64,000 nucleotides of DNA, from contig OX359200.1 of assembly GCA_947172415.1 (NCBI GenBank), positions 1,242,501 through 1,306,500 of the forward strand, in the 5' to 3' direction. This document shows positions 1 to 17,300 of the stretch, one piece after another. The DNA comes from Chondrosia reniformis (lineage: Eukaryota > Porifera > Demospongiae > Chondrillida > Chondrillidae). The notes below the pieces were generated by a model. The model searched no databases. It was not told where the DNA came from and saw only the letters and a program-made list of their open reading frames with translations. Positions within the stretch are counted from its first letter, which is position 1. Each line of letters opens with the position of its first letter. The position numbers were made by a program, and so were the translations under genes.

Positions 1-152
1 CTTGTCTTCAGTGACTGAAGAAGACTCTCAGGGTCAAAACATCTGACGATCAAGCGAGACAACAAAATTGTGTCTTTAGTCGCTCTAAAAGTCAAAAGAC
101 GATCCTTTCAAAAGATAGGTTCAACGCAGTTAGAAGAAATCCTTATTCTATT
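1..152. repeat. Dispersed TIR element, right end (family M1)
   Basis: This is the right end of a short nonautonomous element, cut by the window edge. It carries the hairpin region (ctgaagaagac...gggtc) and the terminal part ending gcagttagaagaaatcctta. Further copies lie at 352-468, 4672-4860, 5425-5536, 29548-29745, 34583-34765, 45280-45421 and 60438-60636. Confidence 0.7.
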
Positions 153-351
153 ATTCCTATTTTCCTTGTTATCCCTTGAACAGGCTTATGACAATCTCAA
201 GAATGAGAGACATATACATTAGTCTAATCTAACAACAAGTGTTTAATGTGTAAATTAGAAATGAACACTGCGTGACTAAAAAAATATATTGGAAATGTCA
301 TGCAGTTTTAAGTCTCTAAGTAAACTGGTAGTGGTAACTCCAGTTGCCAAT

Positions 352-468
352 GATTTGAACCTATCTTTAGAAAGGGTCATCTTTCGACTTTTAGAGTGTC
401 TAAAGATGCAGTTTTTCTTGCTTCTTCTTGCTGTCAAACGTTTGGACCCTGGGGGTCTTCTTCAGTGA
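352..468. repeat. Dispersed TIR element fragment (family M1)
   Basis: It contains the inner terminal-repeat sequence (catctttcgacttttagag) followed by the inverted hairpin core (gaccctgggggtcttcttca). It is truncated on the right relative to the copy at 4672-4860. Confidence 0.65.
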
Positions 469-774
469 TTTGGACCTGCCTAACTAGAGGTGAGGTTCAT
501 CTCATATAACAAACTGTACTAACCCTCACATTCAATCCTCTCTATAGCTCCTGAATGTAAAGTTACAGTTTCAATTTTTTATAGTTTCTGGATCAGAGGT
601 GTTACATACATACCACAAACCACAAAAACAGTTAATATAGAAGGAAGTGTTATTCAATGTGTTCATATTTCATCATAATGATGGATGTACATGCAATCAT
701 AATCTCTTATTATAGTTCTATTTAAAAGGATTTCTTTGCTTTTTAAAAGGTTAATCTTCATAATATTTCCTTAT

Positions 775-910
775 TGTCTCATTATGCATGTATTAATAGT
801 GATAATCAAACCACAAGTATACACTCATTCTTAAACAATAAAAAATTGAATCCAGGATAGCTGGTTATGACCACCAGTGCTCTGTCACTGAGCTACAATT
901 GTCTGGACGA
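775..910 (-). repeat. tRNA-derived SINE (family S1)
   Basis: On the minus strand it begins with a tRNA-like head containing an A box (tagctcagtgacagagc) and a degenerate B-box region. A body follows that ends in the family tail cttgtggtttgattatca. Related copies lie at 15697-15830, 25950-26080, 42513-42660, 56250-56390 and about 63600-63640. The rest of 469-1205 shows nothing else I can identify. Confidence 0.65.
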
Positions 911-1205
911 TAATAACAAATCAGCTTCGAATATTTTGTCCTGACAAGTAGGAGTTAAATACAGAGAAAAGGGATATCGTTTCTCTTAAATTAAACAGTT
1001 TAATCGCATAATTTTAATACCTTAGCATGTTAGGAAACCCCCACGCATTGTATAATGGATAGAATCTGAAGACTAAACAATTCCTACAATCAACGACCTG
1101 CTAACAGACCCGGATTAGCTCTCCCTATAACTTATCTTGATAGAGTGTACTTTAGGATAACGAATTATACTGCTTTTCAGGGCTAGCACTGTAGGCTGGA
1201 CTTAC

Positions 1206-1334
1206 CACTACGATCGCACGAAGAACCAAGTCCACGATTCCCTGCCAAAACTTTAGGATTGCTATTCCTGGCTTGAGGCTTGTCACTGCCGAAACGACCC
1301 CAGAAACACCTGACTTCTCGTTTGGTTCGCTCAT
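1206..1334 (-). CDS. First exon of a four-TM Flower-like paralog (partial gene)
   Basis: This 43-codon exon runs from an ATG at 1334 to a donor (gtaagt) at 1205 and ends in phase 0. Its end (KFWQGIVDLVLRAIVV) aligns with the first exon of the complete gene just upstream (PFWQCVTDIIMRTIIM), and the donor phase is the same, so this looks like a tandem duplicate. The N-terminus is about 20 residues longer than in the paralog. I could not find the next exons between position 1 and 1205, which is filled with repeats, so the rest is either outside the window or lost. It could be a dead first exon. Confidence 0.45.
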
Positions 1335-1548
1335 GCTTCTTATTGCCTTCTCAGTCTCTATCGAGCACAATACCGCTATAAACGCAAAACGATGTCAAGC
1401 TGATAAAAACGCGTTGTAACGATAGTCCTGAAAATCAATTTTTGCATATTCATAAACTGTGACGTCATCGTCTATAATGGTCACTGTATAATAAAATAAT
1501 AATGAATTTAGAGTTTCCACACATTATTGCTTATGAAATTAAAATCAA

Positions 1549-3322
1549 TCAGTCTTGTGTTGGTTCTGAATTATCTCCTTTTTGATTTTTCTTTATTTTC
1601 TCAAACCATTTGAGGACATACCACAAGACTGAAAACACCAATAGAGCAGTCAGTGCGATGATAAGAAACAGTGAAAATACCTATACACATGTACAGTGAT
1701 GACATGTAATTTACAAAAACCTAAGCTGTGTGATCTGATGAACTTGAATTTATCTAGACTAGCTAGAGAGAGCAGTAAAGTTAGAAAGAAATTCTTATTC
1801 TATTAATCTGCCAGAGGAGTACATAATATAGTTAGTGATCACTAATGTGTGGCTATGATGATAAATAATAAAGTAAAACAGGGACAAAAAACAGGCTATA
1901 ACATTGCCCAGGATAGTTAGCTTTCATTCATTCCTTTGTATATAGCTATATAGGGATTGAGTATTAAAAAGTAATAATCATTACTTACAGTGAGAGCAAT
2001 AGTTTTCAGATACTGTCTCTCCTTATTTGCATATAAAGGAGTGATGATGAAAACTGGTGATGTTGCCAGAGCTCCAGTGCCATTTAGTATCAAATCCTTG
2101 ATAATATTATACATTCATATAAATTTGAAATTAAAGATTTGCATGATACTGAAACTAGTATTTATATACCAAGGAATTTATGCATTCATTTTGCAAATAC
2201 ATATATACGTACATTACACAATATAGTTACTATATATACAACCTTAATATACATGCATATATATTTACACTAATCATTTGGATGATTCAAATACAGCTGC
2301 TAACATGCATGTTCAATGATACCTATTGAGGTGATAATTTATATATGTAAAAAAGATGAAGTCAATAAATGGTTTTGTATATGTTTGAAATATTAGAGAT
2401 ATATGTACATGTTCGGACTATATATATAGAATTTTGAATTTTCATTCCAAGACAAGACTATATGAATAATCTAAAACACTATATATTTCCTTTAAAGATA
2501 TGGTTGATGTTAATATGAGTCTATTATTACTAGTTTTGGATGAGATATAGTTTTTATACTTTCCCACACTTTATGCGAATATATCTATGTACAGTATAAT
2601 AAGTACATATGTATATGCTTACTATTAACAATGCTTGGAATGGTTTCTTGAGGAAGTATGTAAACTTTAGAAATCTCACAACTATATACGCCAACTCAAA
2701 AATCATAATTAAGACAGCAACAATTATTGCCCAGACACCAATAATATACCTCTGAGGCAGATTTCCAGAGTCCATACCAGAATCTGTAGTGTTAAGTCCA
2801 CCAAATATAGCTACAACAAGTGCTATGGCCTAAATTAATACAAAACATTATAACACTAGACTTGTATAGAATTGATGAATAATGGTTTATGATTTATTAG
2901 TTTATGGATTATACATGTCCTGATTGACTGCATGCACTAAACTATATTCATTTAACAATATGGTATACAGTCACAAAACCACTTTGACTACATAGCTATA
3001 TTATATAGGCGAAGGACTACACAGCTATATTATATAGGCGAAGGAAAGGGGCATCCAGGCACAATGGCTATATAGATCATAATATATGAGTGTTGGCCTT
3101 CATTTTGATCTGCACGTACTAGCGCCCCTTGTGCCCCGCTGGACTATAACAATGGGAGGGGCACTTACATATACAGCTATATAGTTGCTTAATCAATAAA
3201 CTTGAGAATCGACTTACTACCTTATTAAGTTAAACCTTAAAAGTACTAACCATAATTATAGTTCGCATGATAATATCTGTAACGCATTGCCAAAAGGGTA
3301 AAATCACTTTCCCTTGGTTCAT
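1549..3322 (-). CDS. Small four-TM membrane protein, Flower/CACFD1-like
   Basis: Four exons splice cleanly: 3251-3322, 2623-2829, 1989-2096 and 1549-1680, all phase 0, giving about 172 residues. Hydrophobic segments fall in exon 1/2 (MRTIIM-AIALVVAIFGG), exon 2 (YIIGVWAIIVAVLIMIFELA), exon 3 (weaker, ALATSPVFIITPL) and exon 4 (VFSLFLIIALTALLVFSVLW). The tail is short, charged and cytosolic-looking (KWFEKIKKNQKGDN). The GVW...E pattern after a loop and the later GNA/GTGALAT-like segment resemble the Flower calcium channel family (CACFD1), but similarity is weak and the assignment is an inference. The gene is head-to-head with PSMD7, 263 bp apart. Confidence 0.6.
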
Positions 3323-3585
3323 ATTTAAATTGGTTCTGCTACCTTCTTCTTGTAAACCTTGCGTTTTTTAAACGACTTCCTGAATTATCTATCTTAGAAT
3401 AGTTTACTAGCTTAATTGCACACTTGCTATGTTTTGACAATCCCTGCTAATAGTCTTGCCTTATTAGCGGTAATGAGCGAGCAAGCTCAGTTATTAAGTA
3501 CAAAATCTGAAACTGAAATGGACATTTTGAATCAGCAACGGGATTTTTGTAGGTACGTCATTACGTTTGTGCAACAGGATTGATA
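3323..3585. promoter_or_regulatory. Divergent promoter region, Flower-like gene / PSMD7
   Basis: These 263 bp separate two oppositely oriented start codons, so they must hold both promoters and 5' UTRs. I see no clear TATA box or other core element. Confidence 0.45.
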
Positions 3586-6500
3586 ATGCCTCCGACGGTT
3601 CCTGACAAAGTTGTCGTCCATCCGATAGTCCTTTTGAGTGTAGTAGACCATTTTAATAGAATCCAAAAGATTACTAGTCAAGAAAGAGTGGTTGGGGTAC
3701 TACTAGGATCATGGCACAAGAAAACTGTAGATGTAGCAACTAGCTTTGCTGGTAAGTTTCAGATTTACACGATTTCTGTGATTGTCATTGACTTGTTGTT
3801 ACATCTCTCAACCTGAACATAACTTATGTCTTATTGCTTCCAAAAATGCACAATGCATAAATCGAGGTTCTTTTGGTAGCAAGTGACAAAACTGCTAAAT
3901 TTCTAGTACTAATGAAACGGTTCCTTCCCCGACTTGTAGTTCCATTTGACGAGGACGATAGAGACTCCTCTGTGTGGTTTATGGATCACGACTACCTGCA
4001 GAACATGTTTGCAATGTTCAGAAAAGTCAATGGTTAGTGTAGTGTTGTGTTTCATGGGAATTGAACATGCTACATTGATAAAGATACTTGTTTGTTTAAA
4101 TATTGAGAAAATTGTCCAATTTTGTAGATTTACCACCAAATATACTCATATATACCTTTTATAACGTCAGTATTGATAACAGTAATTATTGAATGCTAAC
4201 TATTTGGTAGGAATTGAAAAAATCATTTCTATAATGCCTCTTATAATATTTGCATAATCACGTTTCGATATTGTTAGTTTTCTAATATTTTCTTATTTTA
4301 AACTTGTCATGTTGATGGTTTCCATGCAGCAAGAGAGCGTGTGATTGGTTGGTATCACACGGGACCAAAGTTACACAAGAATGACATAGCAGTACACGAA
4401 TTGGTATCTAAATACTGTGCCAACCCAATTCTGGCGATAGTAGACCCAAAGCCAAAGGAACTGGGGCTCCCAACTGATGCCTACTACATGGTTGAAGAAG
4501 TACATGATGTAAGTACCACGTTTGTCCAAATAGAAGCCTTTATTTTGTTCCAGTCATTTTTGATTTTTATAAAATATTCTCTTGACATCTGCACCCATGT
4601 CCATCGTAGCCACCTACCTAATCTTCTTGACAGCACACTTCACGGCCTTCTACTTGAAGGAAACATTAATAGAATAAGGATTTCTTCTAACTGCGTCAAA
4701 CTTATCTTTTGAAAGGATCATCTTTCGACTTTTAGAGCATCTATAGACCAACATTAGTCACTGAAGAAAACCCTCGGGGTCGAAACGTCTGAAAATCGAG
4801 AAAGATAACAAAACTGGGTCTTTAGACGCTCTAAAAGTTGAAAGATGATCCTTTTTGGACTATTGCTACACTACAGTACTAGATGTTGCAATCGGTTTAC
4901 AATGATAGGTTCACACTTTGATTGTGTCAATTCCAGAGTCCCCAGCCTCTATTTATGAATAGCCCAGCTAACCTCCAACCTGTAAACGAGACCTGGCTTC
5001 TATACGGACCAATACAGTATGTCAATGTTCAATTTGATTGTGCGGTTTAGGATGGCACTCCGACTGTGAAAACGTTTGAGCACATCAGCAGTGAGATGGG
5101 TGCTGAAGAGGCAGAGGAGGTTGGGGTAGAACATCTTCTGCGGTGAGTACAAAAGGCAAGACCGTGAATAATTATGAACAAGTCGATTAGTAATGTGTAA
5201 TTTATTGTCTGTTTAGCAATATGATGATAAACTTTTTTCATATTGTCAGAAAATGTGTATCTATCTCTGTATTTCTTTTTGAGTGGCAAACAGTAGACTC
5301 TGGTATCCTTTAAGGTTGCCTAATATAGTTCATTGTACTCCTCAAGAGACACGAGTGGGTGGGGTAAATCCAGAGTCAAGTAATTTTGATATTTATTTGT
5401 TCTCAATTTTTTCGATGGAATAACGTTATCTTTTGGATGGTTCATTTTTTGATAATTTTGAGCGTCTAAAGACGCAATTTTTCGTTCTTTGTTCTGTCGG
5501 ATGTTTTGACCCTGGGGGTCTTCTTCAGCGACTGACGATGGTAAGAAGGTGTATCCTTTTTATGGACACCTATTCCTGCCATTATTGGTAATGTCATCAG
5601 TTACATCCTTTCCAAGAGGAAAAAGGGGAAACAGAAGCATTGGTAAAAAAGGGGTTTCCAGCCACTTTTTAAGATGATGCCTTGGTCTAGGTTCATTCTC
5701 ACGGATTAACATTATACCACATACATGAATTTTAGGTATAAACATCTTACCACATGAATCATTCTGTTGATAATTTTAGAATACAGTTGTGGTATTAAAC
5801 AGAGTGTCCTATAGTTGTTTTAGTAGGACCTCCTAATGACAACATGATTAAGTAATTAAGTCCATTAGTTGCCTCCAAGATTGAAGTGAACCTTGTTAAG
5901 ATTTTGTGTACGCAAAGCAATGTGGTTTGCATTAGTGCTCTCAATTAGCAAAGTATTCTACTTCACTTATGTAGGTAGCATTAACACAAAGCTCCTAAGG
6001 GTTAGAGACTTTCCACAGGTGTTAGTTAAAGACAATAGTAAAGTTCCAGAGTCAAATAATGATGATATCATATTTAGATCTTATTATATGTATATATATC
6101 AGGGCTGCATAGGGTGGGCTTGCAGGATTGATTTTCCCCACTCTAGACCTTTTGGGAACCCCCTAAACTGCTTCGATACCCTCATACCATTGCCCCCCTA
6201 ATTTTGAAAATCTTTATTTTGCCCTCCCCCCTCCCTGGCCCCAAAGTTCTGCATGCAGTCCTGTATATAGGTATATATTATAATATCCCCTATTTTTATA
6301 ATTAAGGATTTCTCAATCATACTGCGTCCTGTATTGTAGTTATTCAACTCTGCTAGTCTACCAGGAATATTGGGGCATAGGCCATTTTGTCTTTTTGGCA
6401 GTTTATGTAGAGAATGATATTTATCATCCGATTATGCTAGCCTCCATTTACAGACATCAGATAGGCCTTGGATAATGATCAGATTTCCTTCTTTGAGCTC

Positions 6501-7568
6501 TGTCTATTTGATTAAAATGTCTGCCAATGGGAATCCTACCGTCATCAAAGATAATGATGAAGGGTGGAATTCCCAGAAACTGCTCTTGGTCCCATGGGGA
6601 GAAAGACATAAGAAATATATCTAAATGCAAGCACCAATTATACCTTTTGCGTTTATATACTCATGCATACATACATACATACATACGTATATAGGTGGAG
6701 TATATTATGATAATAAAAACTGCTTTTCTCTATCTCCCATTTAGTGATATTCAAGATAAAACAGTAGGTAGTCTGTCACAGCAAATTACCAATCAGATAT
6801 CTTCTCTTCAAGGGCTGCTTACACACTTGAAGGGAATTAAAAACTACCTGGAATTAGTGGCTACTAAAAAGCTCCCAATAAATCACACAATCATGTACTT
6901 GTTACAGGACGTATTTAACTTGCTACCTAATCTAAATTTGGATGAGTTTTCAAAGTCATTTGTAGTAAAGACAAATGATCAGCTAGTTATTGTCTACTTG
7001 GCTTCCATGGTGAGAACAGTGATTGCCCTCCACAACCTCATTCAGAATAAGATTGCTAATCGGGAAGCTGAAAAACAGGAAGTGACTTCCGTTGTCAGGA
7101 AGAAGGACAAGGAACAGGTTTGTTGTCTACACACTGTGATGTGCTAGTCTGTTGAAACCAAATCCTTTTATTGCACAACCACTCTGTTGAAACCAAACCC
7201 TTTTATTGCACAACCACTCTGTTGAAACCAAACCCTTTTATTGCACAACCACTCTGTTGAAATCAAACCCTTTTATTGCACAACCACTCTGTTGAAATCA
7301 AACCCTTTTATTGCACAACCACTCTGTTGAAATCAAACCCTTTTATTGCACAACCACTCTGTTGAAACCAAACCCTTTATTGCACAACTATTGATCTGAT
7401 TTCATCAGACTCTTAAATGTGTGCATCCTCCTAATGTTAACATGACCTTGTGTGCAATTCACAGTCGGTAGTAAATTTAATTTTATATAGGAGAAAGATA
7501 AGAATAAAGACAGCACTAAGGATACAAATGAGAAGAAACAATCTTCTTCAGAAAAAAAGCAATCTTAA
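3586..7568 (+). CDS. PSMD7: 26S proteasome non-ATPase regulatory subunit 7 (Rpn8)
   Basis: Six exons (3586-3751, 3940-4032, 4330-4508, 5051-5142, 6745-7117, 7491-7568) give 326 residues; human PSMD7 has 324. The protein is a lid subunit of the 19S regulatory particle and pairs with Rpn11. The MPN domain is clear ([19 protein letters not shown], then [13 protein letters not shown]). It lacks the JAMM metal-binding histidine pattern, as expected for this inactive family member. Helical C-terminal motifs ([34 protein letters not shown]) and a lysine-rich tail follow. The start is the ATG at 3586, which gives [13 protein letters not shown] as in orthologs. Introns hold repeats at 4672-4860, 5425-5536, 6100-6262, 6455-6600 and 7149-7390. 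The stop lies about 62 bp from the OSGEP stop (tail-to-tail). Confidence 0.97.
4672..4860. repeat. Dispersed TIR element (family M1), near-complete copy
   Basis: This copy lies in PSMD7 intron 3. The left terminal repeat starts ataaggatttcttctaactg. It returns inverted on the right as agacgctctaaaagttgaaa followed by gatgatcc; the outer right end is missing. The centre holds the hairpin ctgaagaaaaccctcgg followed by ggtcgaaacg. No ORF is present, so it is a MITE-like nonautonomous element. Confidence 0.75.
5425..5536. repeat. Dispersed TIR element fragment (family M1)
   Basis: In PSMD7 intron 4. It includes gagcgtctaaagacgcaatt and the inverted hairpin core gaccctgggggtcttcttca. Only the left half of the family consensus is present. 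Confidence 0.65.
6100..6262 (+). repeat. Short hAT-like MITE
   Basis: In PSMD7 intron 4. It begins cagggctgcata and ends tgcatgcagtcctg, near-perfect short terminal inverted repeats of the CAGGG type seen in hAT elements. The interior is C-rich on this strand (cttcgataccctcataccat). A decayed inverted copy lies at about 39034-39184 and a fragment at about 48115-48195. Confidence 0.6.
7149..7390. repeat. 35-bp minisatellite, about 7 copies
   Basis: In PSMD7 intron 5, starting 31 bp after the donor. The unit begins ctgttgaaaccaaaccctt and ends attgcacaaccact. Copies differ at single positions (aaacc/aaatc), and the last copy is shortened. Confidence 0.9.
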
Positions 7569-7629
7569 TTTAGTATCACAAACTATACATAAGAACATTA
7601 ACATTAAAACATTTGTTTATCAATATGTA

Positions 7630-8649
7630 TTATGTTGATTTGTCTTCTCTCCAAGTAACAAACACCTCGTCCGTTCTGTAACGCTGTGTACACCAAGTGT
7701 CCTTTAGGGGTGTGGTCTGTCCGCTACAGTACATCTCCCAGCCAGCTTGTGCTATCATTGCTCCGTTATCAATACAGTATCGCTCATCTGTAGCACACAA
7801 GGTTGCACCCCTCTCGTCGGCCATTTTCCCCATCATCTCCTGTAGCCTCTCGTTGCAGCCAACCCCTCCGACTATGAGCACTTGAGATGAGTTGCAGTGA
7901 GACATTGCTCTCTCAGTTATCTCCACCAACATGCTAAAAATGGTCTCTTGGAGAGAGAAACACAAATCCGCGGGCGTACAATCTCCCTTGCGTAATCTTT
8001 CAACGCCAATAGATTCTATAAAGGAGAGGATTCCTGAGAAGGATACATCCATCCCCTTTACTACATAAGGAAGTTTTATGTATTTGTTTCCCTTCTTCGC
8101 TAGTTGTTCGATGTTGTAGCCGGGACTTGGGTCGTTTGACAGCTTTAAAACTCGAGCAAAGCGATCTAAACAGTTACCGACGGCAATGTCAATGGTTTCT
8201 CCAAATATTCTGTAGTAGTTCATTGAATAAGCTATGACTTGCGTGTTTCCACCGCTAACGTAGAGAACGGTCGGGTTGTCGGCTCCCGTCACCAGTCTCC
8301 CCATTTCAATATGCCCTATGCAGTGGTTCACTGCTATGATGGGCTTGCCCCATAACTGAGCGACAGTCCTAGCCACCACAGCCACGGACACGAGGGGAGC
8401 GCCCATCCCCGGGCCTTTGGTGTAGCAGACACAGTCGATGTCGCTTGGCTCAATCTTCGCTTCATCCAGTGCTTTGCGAAGTACCTCTAGAACATGAAGA
8501 CGATGGTGCTTTGCTGTGTCACGAGGTAGAAATCCTTGACCAGGTGGTGTGATGTAAGTATGACGAACATTGGAGAGGACTGCTCCGTCCTTGACGATGC
8601 CTATTCCAAGTTTATTTGCGCTACCTTCGAACCCAATAGCGACCACCAT
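7630..8649 (-). CDS. OSGEP: tRNA N6-adenosine threonylcarbamoyltransferase (OSGEP/Kae1)
   Basis: A single uninterrupted exon encodes 339 residues; human OSGEP has 335. It is the catalytic subunit of the KEOPS complex, which forms t6A at position 37 of ANN-decoding tRNAs. Visible motifs are the N-terminal [18 protein letters not shown] fold, the TAKHHR segment, the metal-binding [10 protein letters not shown] histidines, [11 protein letters not shown], and the C-terminal [15 protein letters not shown] segment with its conserved Asp. No mitochondrial presequence is visible, which favours OSGEP over the OSGEPL1 paralog. The ATG at 8649 matches the family N-terminus. It is divergent from NSUN2 (118 bp between start codons). 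Confidence 0.97.
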   Translation of the reverse strand: MVVAIGFEGSANKLGIGIVKDGAVLSNVRHTYITPPGQGFLPRDTAKHHRLHVLEVLRKALDEAKIEPSDIDCVCYTKGPGMGAPLVSVAVVARTVAQLWGKPIIAVNHCIGHIEMGRLVTGADNPTVLYVSGGNTQVIAYSMNYYRIFGETIDIAVGNCLDRFARVLKLSNDPSPGYNIEQLAKKGNKYIKLPYVVKGMDVSFSGILSFIESIGVERLRKGDCTPADLCFSLQETIFSMLVEITERAMSHCNSSQVLIVGGVGCNERLQEMMGKMADERGATLCATDERYCIDNGAMIAQAGWEMYCSGQTTPLKDTWCTQRYRTDEVFVTWREDKST

Positions 8650-8767
8650 TTTGTATTAATCAACAGGCCAATAAAAATGGAGGGCGAATCGAGCGCGAGC
8701 ATGAGCAATTAATTGCAAGTAGCTAAACAGTCGATCTGCTGCTAAAAAGCGTACCGCCAGTCACAGG
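8650..8767. promoter_or_regulatory. Divergent promoter region, OSGEP / NSUN2
   Basis: These 118 bp lie between the two start codons and must contain both core promoters. Two tRNA-modification genes share it. No TATA box is evident. Confidence 0.5.
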
Positions 8768-14010
<5,243 letters not shown>

Positions 14011-14356
14011 TAATTTAGTGTAATAGTTAAATTGATGCATGAATAGTGTAAATTGTCATTGAAACCCTTCGTAGCTGATACATTCATCTTCACTCAAGAC
14101 TTGTCATTTGAGCCTTCCTCTTAATTTAGAAGTGATGGTTATGAGTGAATCCAATATTGTGTCAATGACAGCTCTTTGTCAGGTATCTTAGCAACAAAAT
14201 ACAGTTTTATTATCTGCAAAACATTTACAGTTGTCAATTGATCATTACTGGAGTCTAGGTATACTTTACTAGTGAGTTGGAATACAGACCTGAATATAGG
14301 TTTATAAAACCTAAAAGAGAAAGTGTATCATTTTCAACAGGTTGCCTTATTCGGAG

Positions 14357-17300
14357 ATGTCAGTTGGGTTAGTTACTTTACAAGGCCAATCAGATTCCAA
14401 GTATCACAGCAATGAAGATCTTGACCTTATACTTTGGAGCACGGACGAAGAGAGTCAGAATTCAAAATCTTATAAATACTATTTCAAAGTGAGACAAGAG
14501 ATTCAAGAGACTTGGGAGAGAGTCAATAAGGTATATAAAATTAGTATATTACACTTTATGGACAAATCCTATATAGTACCTAGCTGCTGTTTATATGCAC
14601 TAATTCTTGTTTTGTTGCCAATATTCTACGCAGGCTGTGAGGGAATATGAAGAATTAGATAGCGGAAGAGTGAGAGAATTGCAACTATTTTTACATGCAC
14701 ATTTCAAAACTATAATTTTGTTTCTTAGATCACTACATATATACATATTTTTAATGATCTTGCTGATGCCTTATTATACAGATGTATAATACTAAGGCAC
14801 TTATCATTACTGCTTACCTTCAGCTAACAAATGACCTCTAGCTGGCCCCACCCACAGGAAATGGTATGGGTCATTGATAGTTGTAGTACATTCTAACTAA
14901 ATTAGAAAACCAACCATTAGGTATAAAAATGGAGGAGCATTGTGGCCAAAAATGGCTGCATGTCAAGATCTGGGTACAGTCCTCAACAATGGCTTCCTTT
15001 GTGTTTCTCTCCTATCTCTCTGTTTTATTTGAATACTTGTCGTTTAAATTGGATATAGTTTTGATTATTTATGCAAATAATGCATCAAAAAGGTAATGAT
15101 AATAATCTCTTATTTATCTCAGGATCAAATTGAACAGATTCAGTATGAAGTTCAAGCACAAATTGATGAAATTTTAACTCGATATGAGCAAACACAGGGA
15201 TTTAGAGACAAGGTACATATATAGTCTAAGATTTGTGGTACGTACAGTTTTAAAATTATGTAATATTTCAGGTAAACTCAGCACTATATGCTATACAATT
15301 ACTTTGGTTGTAATAGATGTATGAAAAATTCCAGAGCTTCTGTGATTTTGAAAATAATTTTTCTGGTGAAGTGAGTCATCTTTCCTCATGATCAATTATT
15401 AAGACTTGTTTGCAGTGTTTATATTATCATGTACAATATACGTATACATATGCATACATATACGTATGTATGTGTATATATATATTAGATGGAAGATGAT
15501 GTGTTTCAAACATCAGAAGTGTTACAAGCTGTTACCACGGATATGGGAGGGTAAGTGCTTATATACAAGCTATTGTGAACTGAAAGTGTTCCAGCAAAGT
15601 ATGCTTGTTTCATACATACTTTGATATTATATATAAACTTCTGTTCTCCACTGGGCCAGACAGCTGTTTCGTATTGTACATTAGGAGAGCTTGATGTAGA
15701 ATTGTAGCTCAGTGGCAGAGCACTGGTGGTCCTGGAGGTTCAATTCCCAGCAATTACTTCTTTCATGTTTTTCCCCTTCATGATAATTTAAATAACCTGT
15801 GGCTTGATCATCACTGAGATTGCCCATGTATATGCATCTCTATATTAACACTATAGACATGTTTCTGGTCAGTTACAGCTAAATCTGACTACTCTCAGCA
15901 CATCGCATGACTTGGTTGTGGAAGCACTAAGAGCATCTATCAGGTGAGGAGGAGAGCCAGACTATCTTTGTTTTTGGCAGTGTCCACCTCTTCTTTGATA
16001 ACCTTCCTTGATTGTCTGTTTACTTTACACAGAGGGGAACAGGACCAAGTGGAAAAGTACCAGACAGGTAAACAATCTTCTGTATATTGGCCTACATACA
16101 ATATACCGTATAGCCGGAAATATTGGTGGGAAGAATGTTTGGCCATTTTAGACTGATTTAAATATTGTTTTAATTTTGGTGGTTACCCACGTTACAATGG
16201 CAGGGAATTTATTTTGGCGAATTGGTGATTTTCACATAGAGATGGTTATCCTCAACAGAATCCGCCTACTCTAGGTTCTAAACAATACATATATGTATTT
16301 CCTCCTTTCCTATGAAATGATGCATGGTGCTGTCATGAAGCTTATGAGAAAGCAAGCAGTAGTAAAGACAGTCGTTACGAAGAACTGCTTAAACTGTACA
16401 CTGATGAAGCTCTAACACACATGAAGTAAGACATGTATGTAAAAACATTTTCTAATTTTGTTGTTCAATTTTTTTCATTTTTCATTTTTTAAGGGACTCA
16501 GACAATCAAAGCTTACTTAAAGAGGTGATGTAGTACATGGTATTGCATTATATAATATATATATCACTATAATATTATTATATACGTACATTACATATAC
16601 ATATATACCCTGTATTATATAGAATGTGGATGGGTTGCAAGCGCTCACTGAGCACTACAAGCATTTGAGAGAGGATGACAAAGAGAAGATTGGAAACCTA
16701 TCAGAAGAGCTGAAAAAGAAGGATAACGTTGGTCTAAGAGTACCTATAATGGGTGTGTTGTTTCATACTGGATATCAACTCTCTTTCTTCCCTAAATTTA
16801 ACTTGCAGCGAATTACTGACCTACAGCGGCAGCTTGCACAGATGACTGGAGAAGCTAAGAAATCAGTAGGTCCCTTATATACACATTGAAGATTTGATTC
16901 AGGTTATTAATATATATGCTCTATAGTTAGGTTCTTCAATTTCTAATTCTCAAATAGGTTTTATACTTTTATACACCTGTAGTATGTGTGCATGCTATAT
17001 ATATCTATTGTACATATATATTATTCATATGCACCATGTACCTATATAGAAATCATATGCATATATATACCTATGATATGTATACAGTATTATATATGAC
17101 ACTCGTTCTGATTATTAATGTAGAGAGTTCCTAAAAAGTCATTTGCAGGTGTTTATAATGGAAGTGAGGTGGCGGTGTCTCCTAGGCAAACTAGAGAAAG
17201 AAGAAAGATCTCCTCAATTACTGCACCCAATTTTAGTGAAAACACTGTTACTGCTGTTCCTAGAAGAAAGATTTCACAAACCTCTAATCCTAGACTACCC

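Noticed and set aside
15697-15770. tRNA gene candidate
   Set aside because: A and B boxes are present but the stems do not close and the sequence continues into the S1 SINE body; several dispersed copies exist.
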